Position numbers and translations under genes: made by a program
Shown here: positions 1 through 7,359 of the stretch, piece by piece
Position numbering within the stretch: position 1 is the first letter of the stretch
How the letters are laid out: each line of letters opens with the position of its first letter
Source: Actinomycetes bacterium
Lineage (GTDB): Bacteria; Actinomycetota; Thermoleophilia; RBG-16-64-13
DNA length: 9,650 nt
Assembly: GCA_021815245.1 (NCBI GenBank)
Contig: JAKAHF010000037.1
Coordinates: 1 to 9,650 of the forward strand
Reading direction: 5' to 3'
The notes under the pieces: model-generated
The model's database searches: none
Told to the model about the DNA's origin: nothing
Seen by the model: only the letters and a program-made list of their open reading frames with translations

Positions 1-363
1 GGCGAGCATGGCCGTCTGGCGGACCTCCTCGACCGTGGCCGTCGTCTCGTTCGTCGCGGCGGCGGTCTGGGCCGTGGCCGACGCTACCTGAGAAGCCACG
101 GCGAGCAACCGGTTGCTTGCGCCGCCCAAGTGGCCGATGGCGACCCTGAGGCCTTTCTTGAGCACGCCGTTCACGAAGACGACCACCGCGCCGCAGAGCA
201 CGAGGCCGACCACCCCGATAGCCGTCATCACGAGGAACATCGTCCTCGCTGCCCCACTCAGCCCATCTACCGCGACAACGGCGGCAACCCCGACCCCCAC
301 GATCCCCACGAGTACGATCAGCACAGGCGCCAGCACAAGCGTCATCCGACGAACGATCGACAT
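1..363 (-). CDS. Methyl-accepting chemotaxis protein, N-terminal part (cut by left edge)
   Basis: This is the first 121 codons of a chemoreceptor that continues beyond the left edge. ATG at 363-361 is preceded by an AAAGGGA-type Shine-Dalgarno sequence six bases away. Residues about 8-32 form one hydrophobic helix and 42-65 a second, separated only by a short loop (DGLSGAART), so there is no room for a periplasmic ligand-binding domain. After the second helix a short amphipathic stretch leads directly into SNRLLAVASQVASATAQTAA, then TNETTATVEEVRQTA, which is typical of the start of MCP methylation and signalling helices. No full HAMP domain is evident between them. Such receptors act in the membrane with CheW and CheA. 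The ligand is unknown; signals could come from the membrane or cytoplasm. The family call is firm, but the C-terminal signalling tip is not visible. Confidence 0.9.
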   Translation of the reverse strand, partial: MSIVRRMTLVLAPVLIVLVGIVGVGVAAVVAVDGLSGAARTMFLVMTAIGVVGLVLCGAVVVFVNGVLKKGLRVAIGHLGGASNRLLAVASQVASATAQTAAATNETTATVEEVRQTAMLA

Positions 364-424
364 CTTACGTCCCTTTCTGCCCGAGAAACCAGCACGTCGA
401 CCAGCGAGCGGCCACACGGCTCAT

Positions 425-452
425 ATATCGGTAAGTGCGGACGAAAGGTTGA
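425..452 (-). promoter_or_regulatory. Candidate sigma-28/sigma-D-type promoter of the chemoreceptor gene
   Basis: Read on the minus strand, TCAA (452-449) is followed after 16 bases by ACCGATAT (432-425). The flagellar and chemotaxis sigma factor consensus in Bacillus is TAAA, 14-16 bases, GCCGATAT, so the match is 3 of 4 and 7 of 8. Transcription would start near 417, giving an untranslated leader of about 54 bases before the MCP start. Motility sigma factors commonly control MCP genes, which makes the site plausible. The evidence is motif similarity and position only. Confidence 0.45.
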
Positions 453-551
453 CGAGCAAAACACAAGGATTTGGCCCGTCAGAAAGAGGATCCGTGTCGA
501 GACCGGCGAGCCACCCGCCGACAACATGTCACCGGCCGGCACGCAGCTGCC

Positions 552-571
552 GCCGGCGTAGCTTCGCCGGC
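552..571 (-). terminator. Stem-loop directly after the asnS stop codon
   Basis: A perfect seven-base-pair inverted repeat, GCCGGCG and CGCCGGC around a six-base loop, begins at the base following the asnS TAA. It is GC-rich but is followed by GGCAGC rather than a run of T, so it is not a canonical intrinsic terminator. It may protect the 3' end or act as a weak terminator before the MCP gene. The rest of 364-571 holds the candidate MCP promoter and no gene. Confidence 0.4.
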
Positions 572-1990
<1,419 letters not shown>

Positions 1991-2031
1991 ATCGCCGCTA
2001 ACTGTAGCACCGGGAGACCACGCCCTGGAGG

Positions 2032-2847
2032 CTAGTTCACCGGACACACGGCGGCCGGAGAAGCCGCACGCAGATGATCGCGCCCGGCGGAAGAGAGCCC
2101 CAGCAGATCGAGCTCGGCCTGCAACTGCTCAGAAGTGCCGAACCCGTCGAGGTAGGCGTTGATGCGCGTCGCAGCGGTCGAGTCGACCAGATCCCACAGG
2201 TCGGGATAGATGGCGCTCAGCTCGGCGAAGAGTTGCCGATCCATCTGCAGCGCGTACTTCTGGTGGTAGTCCTCAGCGAGGGTGAAGATGTCGAGCGCGA
2301 CGATCTTGGCCCTTATCGCATCCGCGGTCTTCGCCTGTTCGCGCTCGAGGACCGCCCCCGCGATGCGCTCCTGCTCGGCGTCGGCGGCAAAGATCACCGA
2401 CCGATACTGGCCGCTCGTGCGGGCGAGGGTGGCGTCGTGGAACTCGAAGAACTTCTCGACAAGCTGCTCGTAGCTCACCTTGGTCGGATCGAAATCGAGC
2501 TGCACCGCCTCGGCAGCGCCGCCAAGGTTGTGGTAGGTCGGGTTGGACGTTGTGCCGCCCGCATAGCCGACCCTCGTGCGAATGACCCCCGGGAGGGCGC
2601 CGAACTGCGCCTCAGTGCCCCAGAATCAGCCATAGGCAAAGGTCGCCGTCTGGAACTCGCCCGGAGCACTCGTGTCCAGGGCAGGTAGGTCGTGGTTCAC
2701 GGTCGTCTCCTCTCCCTGCGGTCCGGCCGATGACGTGCCCGGCACTTCGGCCGGCCCGCAGGTGGCGAGACCGAGTGCGAGACAGACCGCGAGACCGAGC
2801 GCAGCGGTCAACAATCCCAGATTCGCGAGAGTCGCTTGCGTGCGCAT
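2032..2847 (-). CDS. msrA: Selenocysteine-containing, exported peptide methionine sulfoxide reductase A (in-frame TGA read as Sec)
   Basis: Read through the TGA at 2628-2626, the gene encodes 271 residues. MsrA reduces methionine-S-sulfoxide in oxidised proteins. Residues 1-30 form a signal peptide with hydrophobic core [20 protein letters not shown] before Cys30, a plausible though imperfect lipobox (LATC), so the enzyme probably acts outside the cytoplasmic membrane. The catalytic motif reads [19 protein letters not shown] with Sec74 in place of the nucleophilic Cys. It is followed by [45 protein letters not shown] and AEDYHQKY, all recognisable MsrA blocks in one frame. The usual His-bearing GHAE or DHTE motif is altered to GAAE. 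Cys268 near the C-terminus is the only non-signal cysteine besides Cys30 and may resolve the selenenic intermediate. ATG 2847 is chosen over ATG 2868 because AAGGAG lies eight bases before it. A pseudogene or sequencing error is the alternative, made unlikely by the SECIS-like hairpin. Confidence 0.88.
2593..2613 (-). promoter_or_regulatory. Bacterial SECIS-like stem-loop downstream of the msrA TGA
   Basis: On the minus strand, GAGGCGC (2613-2607) pairs with GCGCCCTC (2600-2593) around the six-base loop AGUUCG. This gives seven base pairs with one bulged C (2595 or 2596). The hairpin begins 12 bases and its loop 19 bases after the TGA (2628-2626). Bacterial SECIS elements lie inside the coding sequence just after the UGA and carry a G in the first two loop positions followed by U, which binds SelB; AGUUCG meets this. 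The fold was derived by eye, without computed energies. Confidence 0.75.
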
Positions 2848-2855
2848 GTCGTCCG

Positions 2856-2861
2856 CTCCTT
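2856..2861 (-). promoter_or_regulatory. Shine-Dalgarno site that fixes the msrA start
   Basis: AAGGAG on the minus strand lies eight bases before ATG 2847. The alternative upstream ATG at 2868 would place this site inside the coding region and has no comparable site of its own, so 2847 is taken as the start of the signal peptide. Confidence 0.8.
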
Positions 2862-2869
2862 GCTGCACA

Positions 2870-2881
2870 GCCCGATCGGGC
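2870..2881. repeat. Perfect 12-base palindrome in the msrA leader
   Basis: GCCCGATCGGGC is a perfect dyad, 22 bases before the msrA ATG and just upstream of its Shine-Dalgarno. It could be an operator half-site pair or part of an RNA hairpin in the leader. Self-complementary words of this length are not rare in GC-rich DNA, so the function is open. Confidence 0.4.
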
Positions 2882-2894
2882 GCTGTTCAGTGGT

Positions 2895-2912
2895 CGCGCC
2901 ATTCGAGGCGCG
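2895..2912 (-). terminator. Stem-loop between the USP gene and msrA
   Basis: CGCGCC and GGCGCG form a perfect six-base-pair stem around a six-base loop in the 98-base gap after the USP stop. No T run follows on the minus strand (ACCACTGAACAG), so termination is doubtful. Partial termination or mRNA processing between the USP gene and msrA is possible. No convincing separate msrA promoter was seen in this gap. Confidence 0.3.
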
Positions 2913-2945
2913 TTCGGTGACCTGCCGGGTCGAGCTAGTGCCCCG

Positions 2946-3842
2946 CTACTCGGCCCCGCTGACCAGCAACATCGGTGTGACCTTGATGAGATGAATCAGG
3001 CTCTCTGCAACGCTGCCGAAGATCATGCGGCTGAAGCCGGTGCGCCCACGAGTGGCCATGGCCAGCAGCTGCGACGGGTTCTCCTTCAGGAAGGCGATGA
3101 TGGCGTCGGGCGCCGTGCCCGACAGCACCTCGGTGCTTACGTCGAGGCCCTGCTCGCGCATGGGCGCCGCCACGCTCTCGAGATACTCCTTGATGCGCGC
3201 CCTGTCTGCGTCGATCGCGTTGAGGGCCGCCCGGCTGAGGATGTAGTTCGGCGGGTCGAACACGTGCACCAGCACTACCTCGCCCCCGGCAGCCCGTTGC
3301 GTGATCAGATCGATCACGTGCGGGATCACGGCCTCCGATTCCTTGGTGCCGCTGAGGGGCACGATCAGGCGCCGTTGCGGCAGGGTGTCGGCAAGCACTT
3401 CGTCTCGCAGTTCCGACGGCACCAGCCACACCGGCACCTTCGAGGCGTGAACCACCTTGTTGGCGACGTCGCCGAGATCCCAGGCCCTGATGCCCGAGCT
3501 GCCGTGAGTCGAGATCAGCACCAGGTCGATCTCGTTCTCGTCGATGTAGTTGAGAATCTCTTCGGCCGGGTACCCACACGCGACCGTGCCCCGCGCGTGG
3601 ATGCACGCCTGCAGGGCCTCACCGTCGTGACGCCGCCGCGTTTCCTCAGCGCGAGCGCACAGCATCTCGGCCTTCTGCTCGATGTAGGCGCGGCGCATAG
3701 GCAGTTGGTCCGACTCGGCCGGCGTGCAAACGTGCAGCAACTCGATATCGAGATGCAACCGGCCGGCGAGTTCCTGCGCGTACTCGAACACCACCTCGGC
3801 CAATTCGGAACCATCGAGGAGCACCGCCATCTTCTTGTACAT
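2946..3842 (-). CDS. Tandem-domain universal stress protein (UspA family)
   Basis: This 298-residue cytoplasmic protein has two UspA folds. Domain 1 (about 1-145) starts MYKKMAVLLDGSELAE and carries the nucleotide-loop region THGSSGIRAWDLGDVANKV (112-130). Domain 2 (about 155-298) starts RRLIVPLSGTKESE and has TRGRTGFSRMIFGSVAESL (264-282). The G-X2-G-X6-G-S pattern of many bacterial ATP-binding USPs is intact in domain 2, but domain 1 has G-D instead of G-S, suggesting one degenerate site. Family members bind ATP or AMP and help cells survive starvation, oxidants or energy stress by mechanisms that vary. ATG 3842 is chosen because a perfect AGGAGG lies seven bases upstream; a start at 3872 would read through that site. 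The gene lies 98 bases upstream of the oxidative-repair gene msrA on the same strand. Confidence 0.95.
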   Translation of the reverse strand: MYKKMAVLLDGSELAEVVFEYAQELAGRLHLDIELLHVCTPAESDQLPMRRAYIEQKAEMLCARAEETRRRHDGEALQACIHARGTVACGYPAEEILNYIDENEIDLVLISTHGSSGIRAWDLGDVANKVVHASKVPVWLVPSELRDEVLADTLPQRRLIVPLSGTKESEAVIPHVIDLITQRAAGGEVVLVHVFDPPNYILSRAALNAIDADRARIKEYLESVAAPMREQGLDVSTEVLSGTAPDAIIAFLKENPSQLLAMATRGRTGFSRMIFGSVAESLIHLIKVTPMLLVSGAE

Positions 3843-3849
3843 ATGCGTT

Positions 3850-3855
3850 CCTCCT
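3850..3855 (-). promoter_or_regulatory. Strong Shine-Dalgarno of the USP gene
   Basis: AGGAGG on the minus strand, seven bases before ATG 3842, sets the start at MYKKMAVLLDGS, the usual beginning of a Usp domain. Confidence 0.85.
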
Positions 3856-3890
3856 GTGGGGCGGCCATACACGTGCTTATTGTGGTGACT

Positions 3891-3919
3891 AGTGTATCAA
3901 GATATATCTTTTCTTTCCA
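3891..3919 (-). promoter_or_regulatory. Candidate sigma-70 promoter of the USP gene with palindrome in the spacer
   Basis: On the minus strand, TGGAAA (3919-3914), a 17-base spacer and TACACT (3896-3891) fit a housekeeping promoter at 4 of 6 positions each. A TG one base before the -10 box makes it extended. The predicted start is near 3884, about 42 bases before the ATG. A perfect palindrome, AAGATATATCTT (3899-3910), fills much of the spacer and could be an operator. This is an AT-rich island in otherwise GC-rich DNA. Confidence 0.5.
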
Positions 3920-3965
3920 CTCTGAGAGCGACGGCAAAGACGGCCAACCGGCATCGACGCAGTAG

Positions 3966-4026
3966 CCCACAACAAACTCGGCGGGCGGCGGGGACCGTAG
4001 TCCTGCGCCGCCCGCCGAACTGTGGG
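3966..4026 (-). terminator. Strong nested hairpin terminator after the permease gene
   Basis: A perfect 12-base-pair stem, CGGCGGGCGGCG (3979-3990) and CGCCGCCCGCCG (4006-4017), encloses a short inner stem GGGAC/GTCCT around CGTA. It is flanked by an outer pair CCCACA (3966-3971) and TGTGGG (4021-4026). On the minus strand the main stem is followed by AGTTTGTTG, a modest T-rich tail. It begins about 27 bases after the permease stop (4053) and should separate the permease transcript from the USP gene. Confidence 0.75.
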
Positions 4027-4052
4027 GGCAGACTATCTAAAACGCTACCGGA

Positions 4053-5546
4053 TCACAACGTGAGGCCGACCTCCTCCTGACGTTCGACTCCTGTGGCAGC
4101 CGCGTTGGTCGTCGCGAGGCGCGCGTAGTGCGCCGGATTCACGGCCCGCACGCGAAGGGCTATGACGATGCCGATCGCCAGCAGTATCGGAATCGGGATC
4201 AGCCACCACACGTTGATGAGCCCCGTAGCGCCGGTCAGCACGTCGAACTTCGAGATGATGAGGTAGAGGGCGTAGGCAAGACCGAGGGCGCCGAGCAACG
4301 GAGCCACAATCACCCGCAGGACCGAGTGGCCGTGGCGGTCCTTCCAGAAGAAGCCAATAACGGCCAGCGCGCACAGCAGCATGCAGAAAATCACGCCCAC
4401 GATCCCCGAGCCGTTCGTCCACAAGAGCAGTTGCAGATACGGATCGGCCCCCGCGCCCACGAACGCGGTAACCACGACGAGCGCCAACACGATCTGCACA
4501 GCGCTCGCGATGTGGGGTGACTTGTGCTTCGGGTGTGTGGCCCCAAGCGCTTTGGGCAGTAGTCCTTCTCGTCCGAGGGAGAAGAAGTACCGCGCCACGG
4601 CATTGTGGAAGGCGATGAGAGAAGCCAGAGTGCTCGTGATCATGAAGACCAGCATCATCTTCGAGAACCACCCGGCCACGAACTCATCACCGGCGATGAA
4701 CATCAGGTATGCCCAGTCCTCCGACCCGCTGATGCCGAGCAGCCCGTCTACGCCGAAGCCCACGGTGGCCGTCCACGTGATGAAGGCGTAGAAGATCGCC
4801 AAGAAGGCGAGGGAGATATACGTCGCCCGCGGGATCGTCCGTTCGGGTCGCTTGGCCTCTTCGGCATAGATGGCCGTCGCCTCGAAACCGATGAACGCCC
4901 CGAAGCTGAGCACGTACATGGCGCCCGCCTGGCCCGAGAAGACGTTCTTGGGAGCCAAGCCCGCCAACGTGAAGCCGTCAGGCCCCGCCTGCACCAGTAT
5001 TGCGATGGCGAGAGCGAAGAGCACGCCGATCTCGAGAATCAGAAGTCCGATGAGTACGCGGGCTCCCGCCTCAACCGAGCGGTGTCCAAGTACCGCGACA
5101 ATGACGATCGCGAGGTAGGTCCACACCTGCCACGGCGATGACCAGCTGAAGATGGCCTCGAGCGCGGCGTCCATCCAGAAGCCCAAGATGCCGTAGAAGC
5201 CTATGCAGATGAAACTGTAGGAGTAGAGCGCGATCAGAGCCGCTCCGACCCCGGCCGGCTTGTTGAGGCCTCGGGCGACGTAGCCGTAGAACGCGCCGGC
5301 GTCGGCTACATTTGACGACATGGCAGTGAACCCGAAGGCGAAGAGAATCAGCACTACCCCGGCCACGATGTAGGTGCCGGGGACGCCGATGCCGCCCAGC
5401 ATGAAGGCGAGTGGGGCGCTTCCGGTCATGATCGCGAGCGGCGCCGCGGCGGCGACGACGAAGAAGACGATGGCCCAGGTGCCGAGAGCGTTCCTGGCGA
5501 GCGAGTTGGTTGAGACCTGCGATGCGGACTGCTCTGCTTGTGTCAT
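4053..5546 (-). CDS. APC-superfamily amino-acid permease
   Basis: This 497-residue inner-membrane protein has about twelve hydrophobic segments, roughly at 25-46, 55-75, 98-120, 138-155, 163-187, 207-227, 245-268, 295-318, 345-366, 376-402, 410-430 and 445-468. Segment 1 contains the unwound glycine-rich stretch AAAAPLAIMTGSAPLAF, and segment 6 contains SFGAFIGFEATAIYAEE. Both are typical of the LeuT-fold amino acid-polyamine-organocation family, including the conserved F-x-G-F-E in segment 6 and the following cytoplasmic EEAKRPERTIPRA. It probably imports an amino acid or related amine in symport or exchange; the substrate cannot be read from the sequence. ATG 5546 has AGAGGG five bases upstream. 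It is transcribed divergently from the amidohydrolase gene across about 200 bases containing operator-like repeats, and ends at a strong hairpin. Confidence 0.93.
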   Translation of the reverse strand: MTQAEQSASQVSTNSLARNALGTWAIVFFVVAAAAPLAIMTGSAPLAFMLGGIGVPGTYIVAGVVLILFAFGFTAMSSNVADAGAFYGYVARGLNKPAGVGAALIALYSYSFICIGFYGILGFWMDAALEAIFSWSSPWQVWTYLAIVIVAVLGHRSVEAGARVLIGLLILEIGVLFALAIAILVQAGPDGFTLAGLAPKNVFSGQAGAMYVLSFGAFIGFEATAIYAEEAKRPERTIPRATYISLAFLAIFYAFITWTATVGFGVDGLLGISGSEDWAYLMFIAGDEFVAGWFSKMMLVFMITSTLASLIAFHNAVARYFFSLGREGLLPKALGATHPKHKSPHIASAVQIVLALVVVTAFVGAGADPYLQLLLWTNGSGIVGVIFCMLLCALAVIGFFWKDRHGHSVLRVIVAPLLGALGLAYALYLIISKFDVLTGATGLINVWWLIPIPILLAIGIVIALRVRAVNPAHYARLATTNAAATGVERQEEVGLTL

Positions 5547-5647
5547 TTCTGCCCTCTGAGTGTTGCGAGGATCACCGACCGCTGTGGGCTGGGCCCTGAC
5601 TCACTGATTTGCTCTCCCACCTCCTCCGCCGACAATGGGATAGTTGC

Positions 5648-5676
5648 TTGACCGTGCTTGCCATACAACGTATGGT
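5648..5676 (+). promoter_or_regulatory. Candidate sigma-70 promoter of the amidohydrolase gene
   Basis: TTGACC (5648-5653) and TATGGT (5671-5676) are separated by exactly 17 bases, matching consensus at 5 and 4 of 6 positions. The start point would be near 5683, leaving a leader of about 65 bases before ATG 5749. The promoter spacer and -10 box are covered by inverted repeats. A clear opposite-strand promoter for the permease was not found between 5547 and 5690. Confidence 0.55.
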
Positions 5677-5687
5677 ATACGGTACGG
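5661..5687. promoter_or_regulatory. Overlapping inverted repeats, probable repressor operator
   Basis: CCATAC-AAC-GTATGG (5661-5675) is a perfect six-base inverted repeat with a three-base centre. It overlaps a second, CGTAT-GGT-ATACG (5669-5681), and is followed by GTACGG (5682-5687), another GTA-rich unit. Short dyads of this style are common TetR-family operators. The location over the -10 box and start point suggests repression of the amidohydrolase gene and possibly the divergent permease gene. The linked TetR-type protein is the natural candidate ligand-sensing repressor, which is inference. Confidence 0.6.
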
Positions 5688-5737
5688 CAGCGGCGGAGCC
5701 CTGTCAATATCCGATGTAGCGTGGTGGCAACCGACCC

Positions 5738-5742
5738 GGAGG
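5738..5742 (+). promoter_or_regulatory. Shine-Dalgarno that fixes the amidohydrolase start
   Basis: GGAGG lies six bases before ATG 5749. The open frame extends upstream to about 5644, but that part includes the promoter and lacks family similarity, so translation from 5749 is preferred. Confidence 0.85.
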
Positions 5743-5748
5743 ACGACG

Positions 5749-7359
5749 ATGACCGGCAGAGCGTATGCAGACTTGGCGATCGTCGATTGCCGTGTGCGAA
5801 CGCTTGACCCCGCGGTTCCTTTCGCTCACGCCGTCGCGGTACGCGACGGACTGATCGTCGCGGTCGGCGACACCGCGGAGGTGCGCGATATCTGCGATGC
5901 CCGCACGACCGTCGTCGATGGAGCCGGCATGACGCTGGTGCCCGGCTTGGTCGATTCACACCAGCACGGCCTCAGCTCCGCCGAGGTGGCCCGGGGGGCC
6001 GACCTTACCGGCGTCACCGACCTCGACGAGCTACGACGCCTGCTCGCCGCCGAACGCGACCGGGTCGGCGACGAAGGCTGGGTGCTCGGTTGGGGCGCCG
6101 ACTACGCGGCGTTCGGACCGGGCGATCTGTCGGCACAGCTCATAGACGACGCGGTGAAAGGCCAGCCCGCCCTCGTTCGCACCTTCGACGTGCACACCGG
6201 CCTGGCCACCCGCCGCGCCCTGGAGTTGGCGGGTGTGAGGGGACCCATGGACCTCGGCGACGGTTCGGTCGTGGTCTGCCACGACGGCGTACCGACCGGC
6301 GAATTGCGCGAATACACCGCCGTCCAGCTCGTGGCCCAAGCGGTGCCGCAGCCCACGTTCGAAGAAGCCGCCGAGGCGGCGGCCCGGACCCTGAGCAAGG
6401 CGGCCTCTCGCGGCATAACCGCCATCCGTCAAATGGACGGATCGGAGGAGAAGTTCGAGATGCTGCGCCACCTCGAAGAAGGCGGCCGCCTCGACGTGCG
6501 CGTTGTGGCGCCCGTGTGGCAGCAACCCGACACCGACGAGGAGGGCACACTGGCCAACCTCAGTCTGGCGAAACGCCGGGGACGGCTGTGGCGTGGCGGT
6601 CTGGTCAAGTTCTTCCTCGACGGCGTCATCGACACGGGCACCGCCTGGCTGCTCGAATCCGACAGCAACGGCCTCGGCCACCAGCCGTTCTGGCCCGATA
6701 TTGAGCGCTTCGCCGCCACGGTGAGGCGGTTCTCGTCTGAGGGACTGCAATGCGCCACGCACGCGATCGGCGACGCCGCGGTGCGCTGCGCGCTCGATGC
6801 ATACAGGACCGCGCGGCGCCCGGCGGGGGTGCGGCACACGATCGAGCATATCGAGCTGCTGCACGACGACGACCTGCCCCGATTCGCGGCCGAAAATGTC
6901 GTTGCCTCGATGCAACCCCTCCACCTGCAATGGCTCGCGCCGGACCACTCCGACCGCTGGAGCGAGGCCGTCGGGCCGCTGCGCGCCCGGCGGGCCTACC
7001 GCTGGGGGGACCTGCAGCGTAGCGGAGCTCTACTCGTGTTTGGCTCCGACTGGCCGGTGGCCGATTTCGACCCCCGCAAAGGGATGGCGTGGGCAAGGCT
7101 CCGAAGGCCACCTCACAGCGAGCGAGCGCCGCTACTGCCCGGGCAGGCCCTCTCCGGGCTTCAGGCCCTGGAGTGTTACACGACATCACCCGCCCGCGCG
7201 GCGGGCGAGGAAGCCTTCTCAGGCAGGATCGCCCCCGGCTGCCGGGCCGATCTTAGCGGCTTCGCCGCCGACCCGGTGACGTGCTCGGCCGACGACCTGG
7301 TCGACGTGCCGGTGCTGCTGACCGTGGTCGACGGCCGCGTAGTCTGGCAAACCCGATGA
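5749..7359 (+). CDS. YtcJ-like metal-dependent amidohydrolase
   Basis: The 536-residue product belongs to the YtcJ/NfdA-type branch of the amidohydrolase superfamily and has its usual length. An N-terminal beta-sandwich segment (ADLAIVDCRVRTLDP) and VPGLVDSHQHG lead into the TIM barrel. Probable metal ligands are His71 and His73 of DSHQHG, His338 in THAIGD, His367 in TIEHIEL and Asp434 in FGSDWP. Lys287 in LVKFFLDGVID stands where a carboxylated lysine is expected. The chain ends with GRIAPGCRADLSGF and VVDGRVVW, the second half of the sandwich domain. Such enzymes hydrolyse C-N bonds of N-acyl or N-formyl compounds; the substrate is unknown. No signal peptide is seen, so it is cytoplasmic. 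It is the first gene of a probable operon with the DUF3237 gene, which starts within its stop codon, and lies divergent to an amino-acid permease that might supply a substrate or export a product. Confidence 0.93.
   Translation: MTGRAYADLAIVDCRVRTLDPAVPFAHAVAVRDGLIVAVGDTAEVRDICDARTTVVDGAGMTLVPGLVDSHQHGLSSAEVARGADLTGVTDLDELRRLLAAERDRVGDEGWVLGWGADYAAFGPGDLSAQLIDDAVKGQPALVRTFDVHTGLATRRALELAGVRGPMDLGDGSVVVCHDGVPTGELREYTAVQLVAQAVPQPTFEEAAEAAARTLSKAASRGITAIRQMDGSEEKFEMLRHLEEGGRLDVRVVAPVWQQPDTDEEGTLANLSLAKRRGRLWRGGLVKFFLDGVIDTGTAWLLESDSNGLGHQPFWPDIERFAATVRRFSSEGLQCATHAIGDAAVRCALDAYRTARRPAGVRHTIEHIELLHDDDLPRFAAENVVASMQPLHLQWLAPDHSDRWSEAVGPLRARRAYRWGDLQRSGALLVFGSDWPVADFDPRKGMAWARLRRPPHSERAPLLPGQALSGLQALECYTTSPARAAGEEAFSGRIAPGCRADLSGFAADPVTCSADDLVDVPVLLTVVDGRVVWQTR

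Noticed and set aside
2032..2505. A separate 157-codon gene made only of the MsrA C-terminal part
   Set aside because: It would lack the active site. The same frame continues upstream through conserved MsrA sequence to the TGA and a signal peptide, so it is part of one selenoprotein gene.
2730..3965. 411-codon plus-strand open frame opposite the USP gene
   Set aside because: Antisense shadow of the USP gene; it runs through the USP promoter and ribosome site and has no recognisable domain.
6031..6948. 305-codon minus-strand open frame inside the amidohydrolase gene
   Set aside because: Shadow of the amidohydrolase; its codons mirror the real gene and no start signal is evident.
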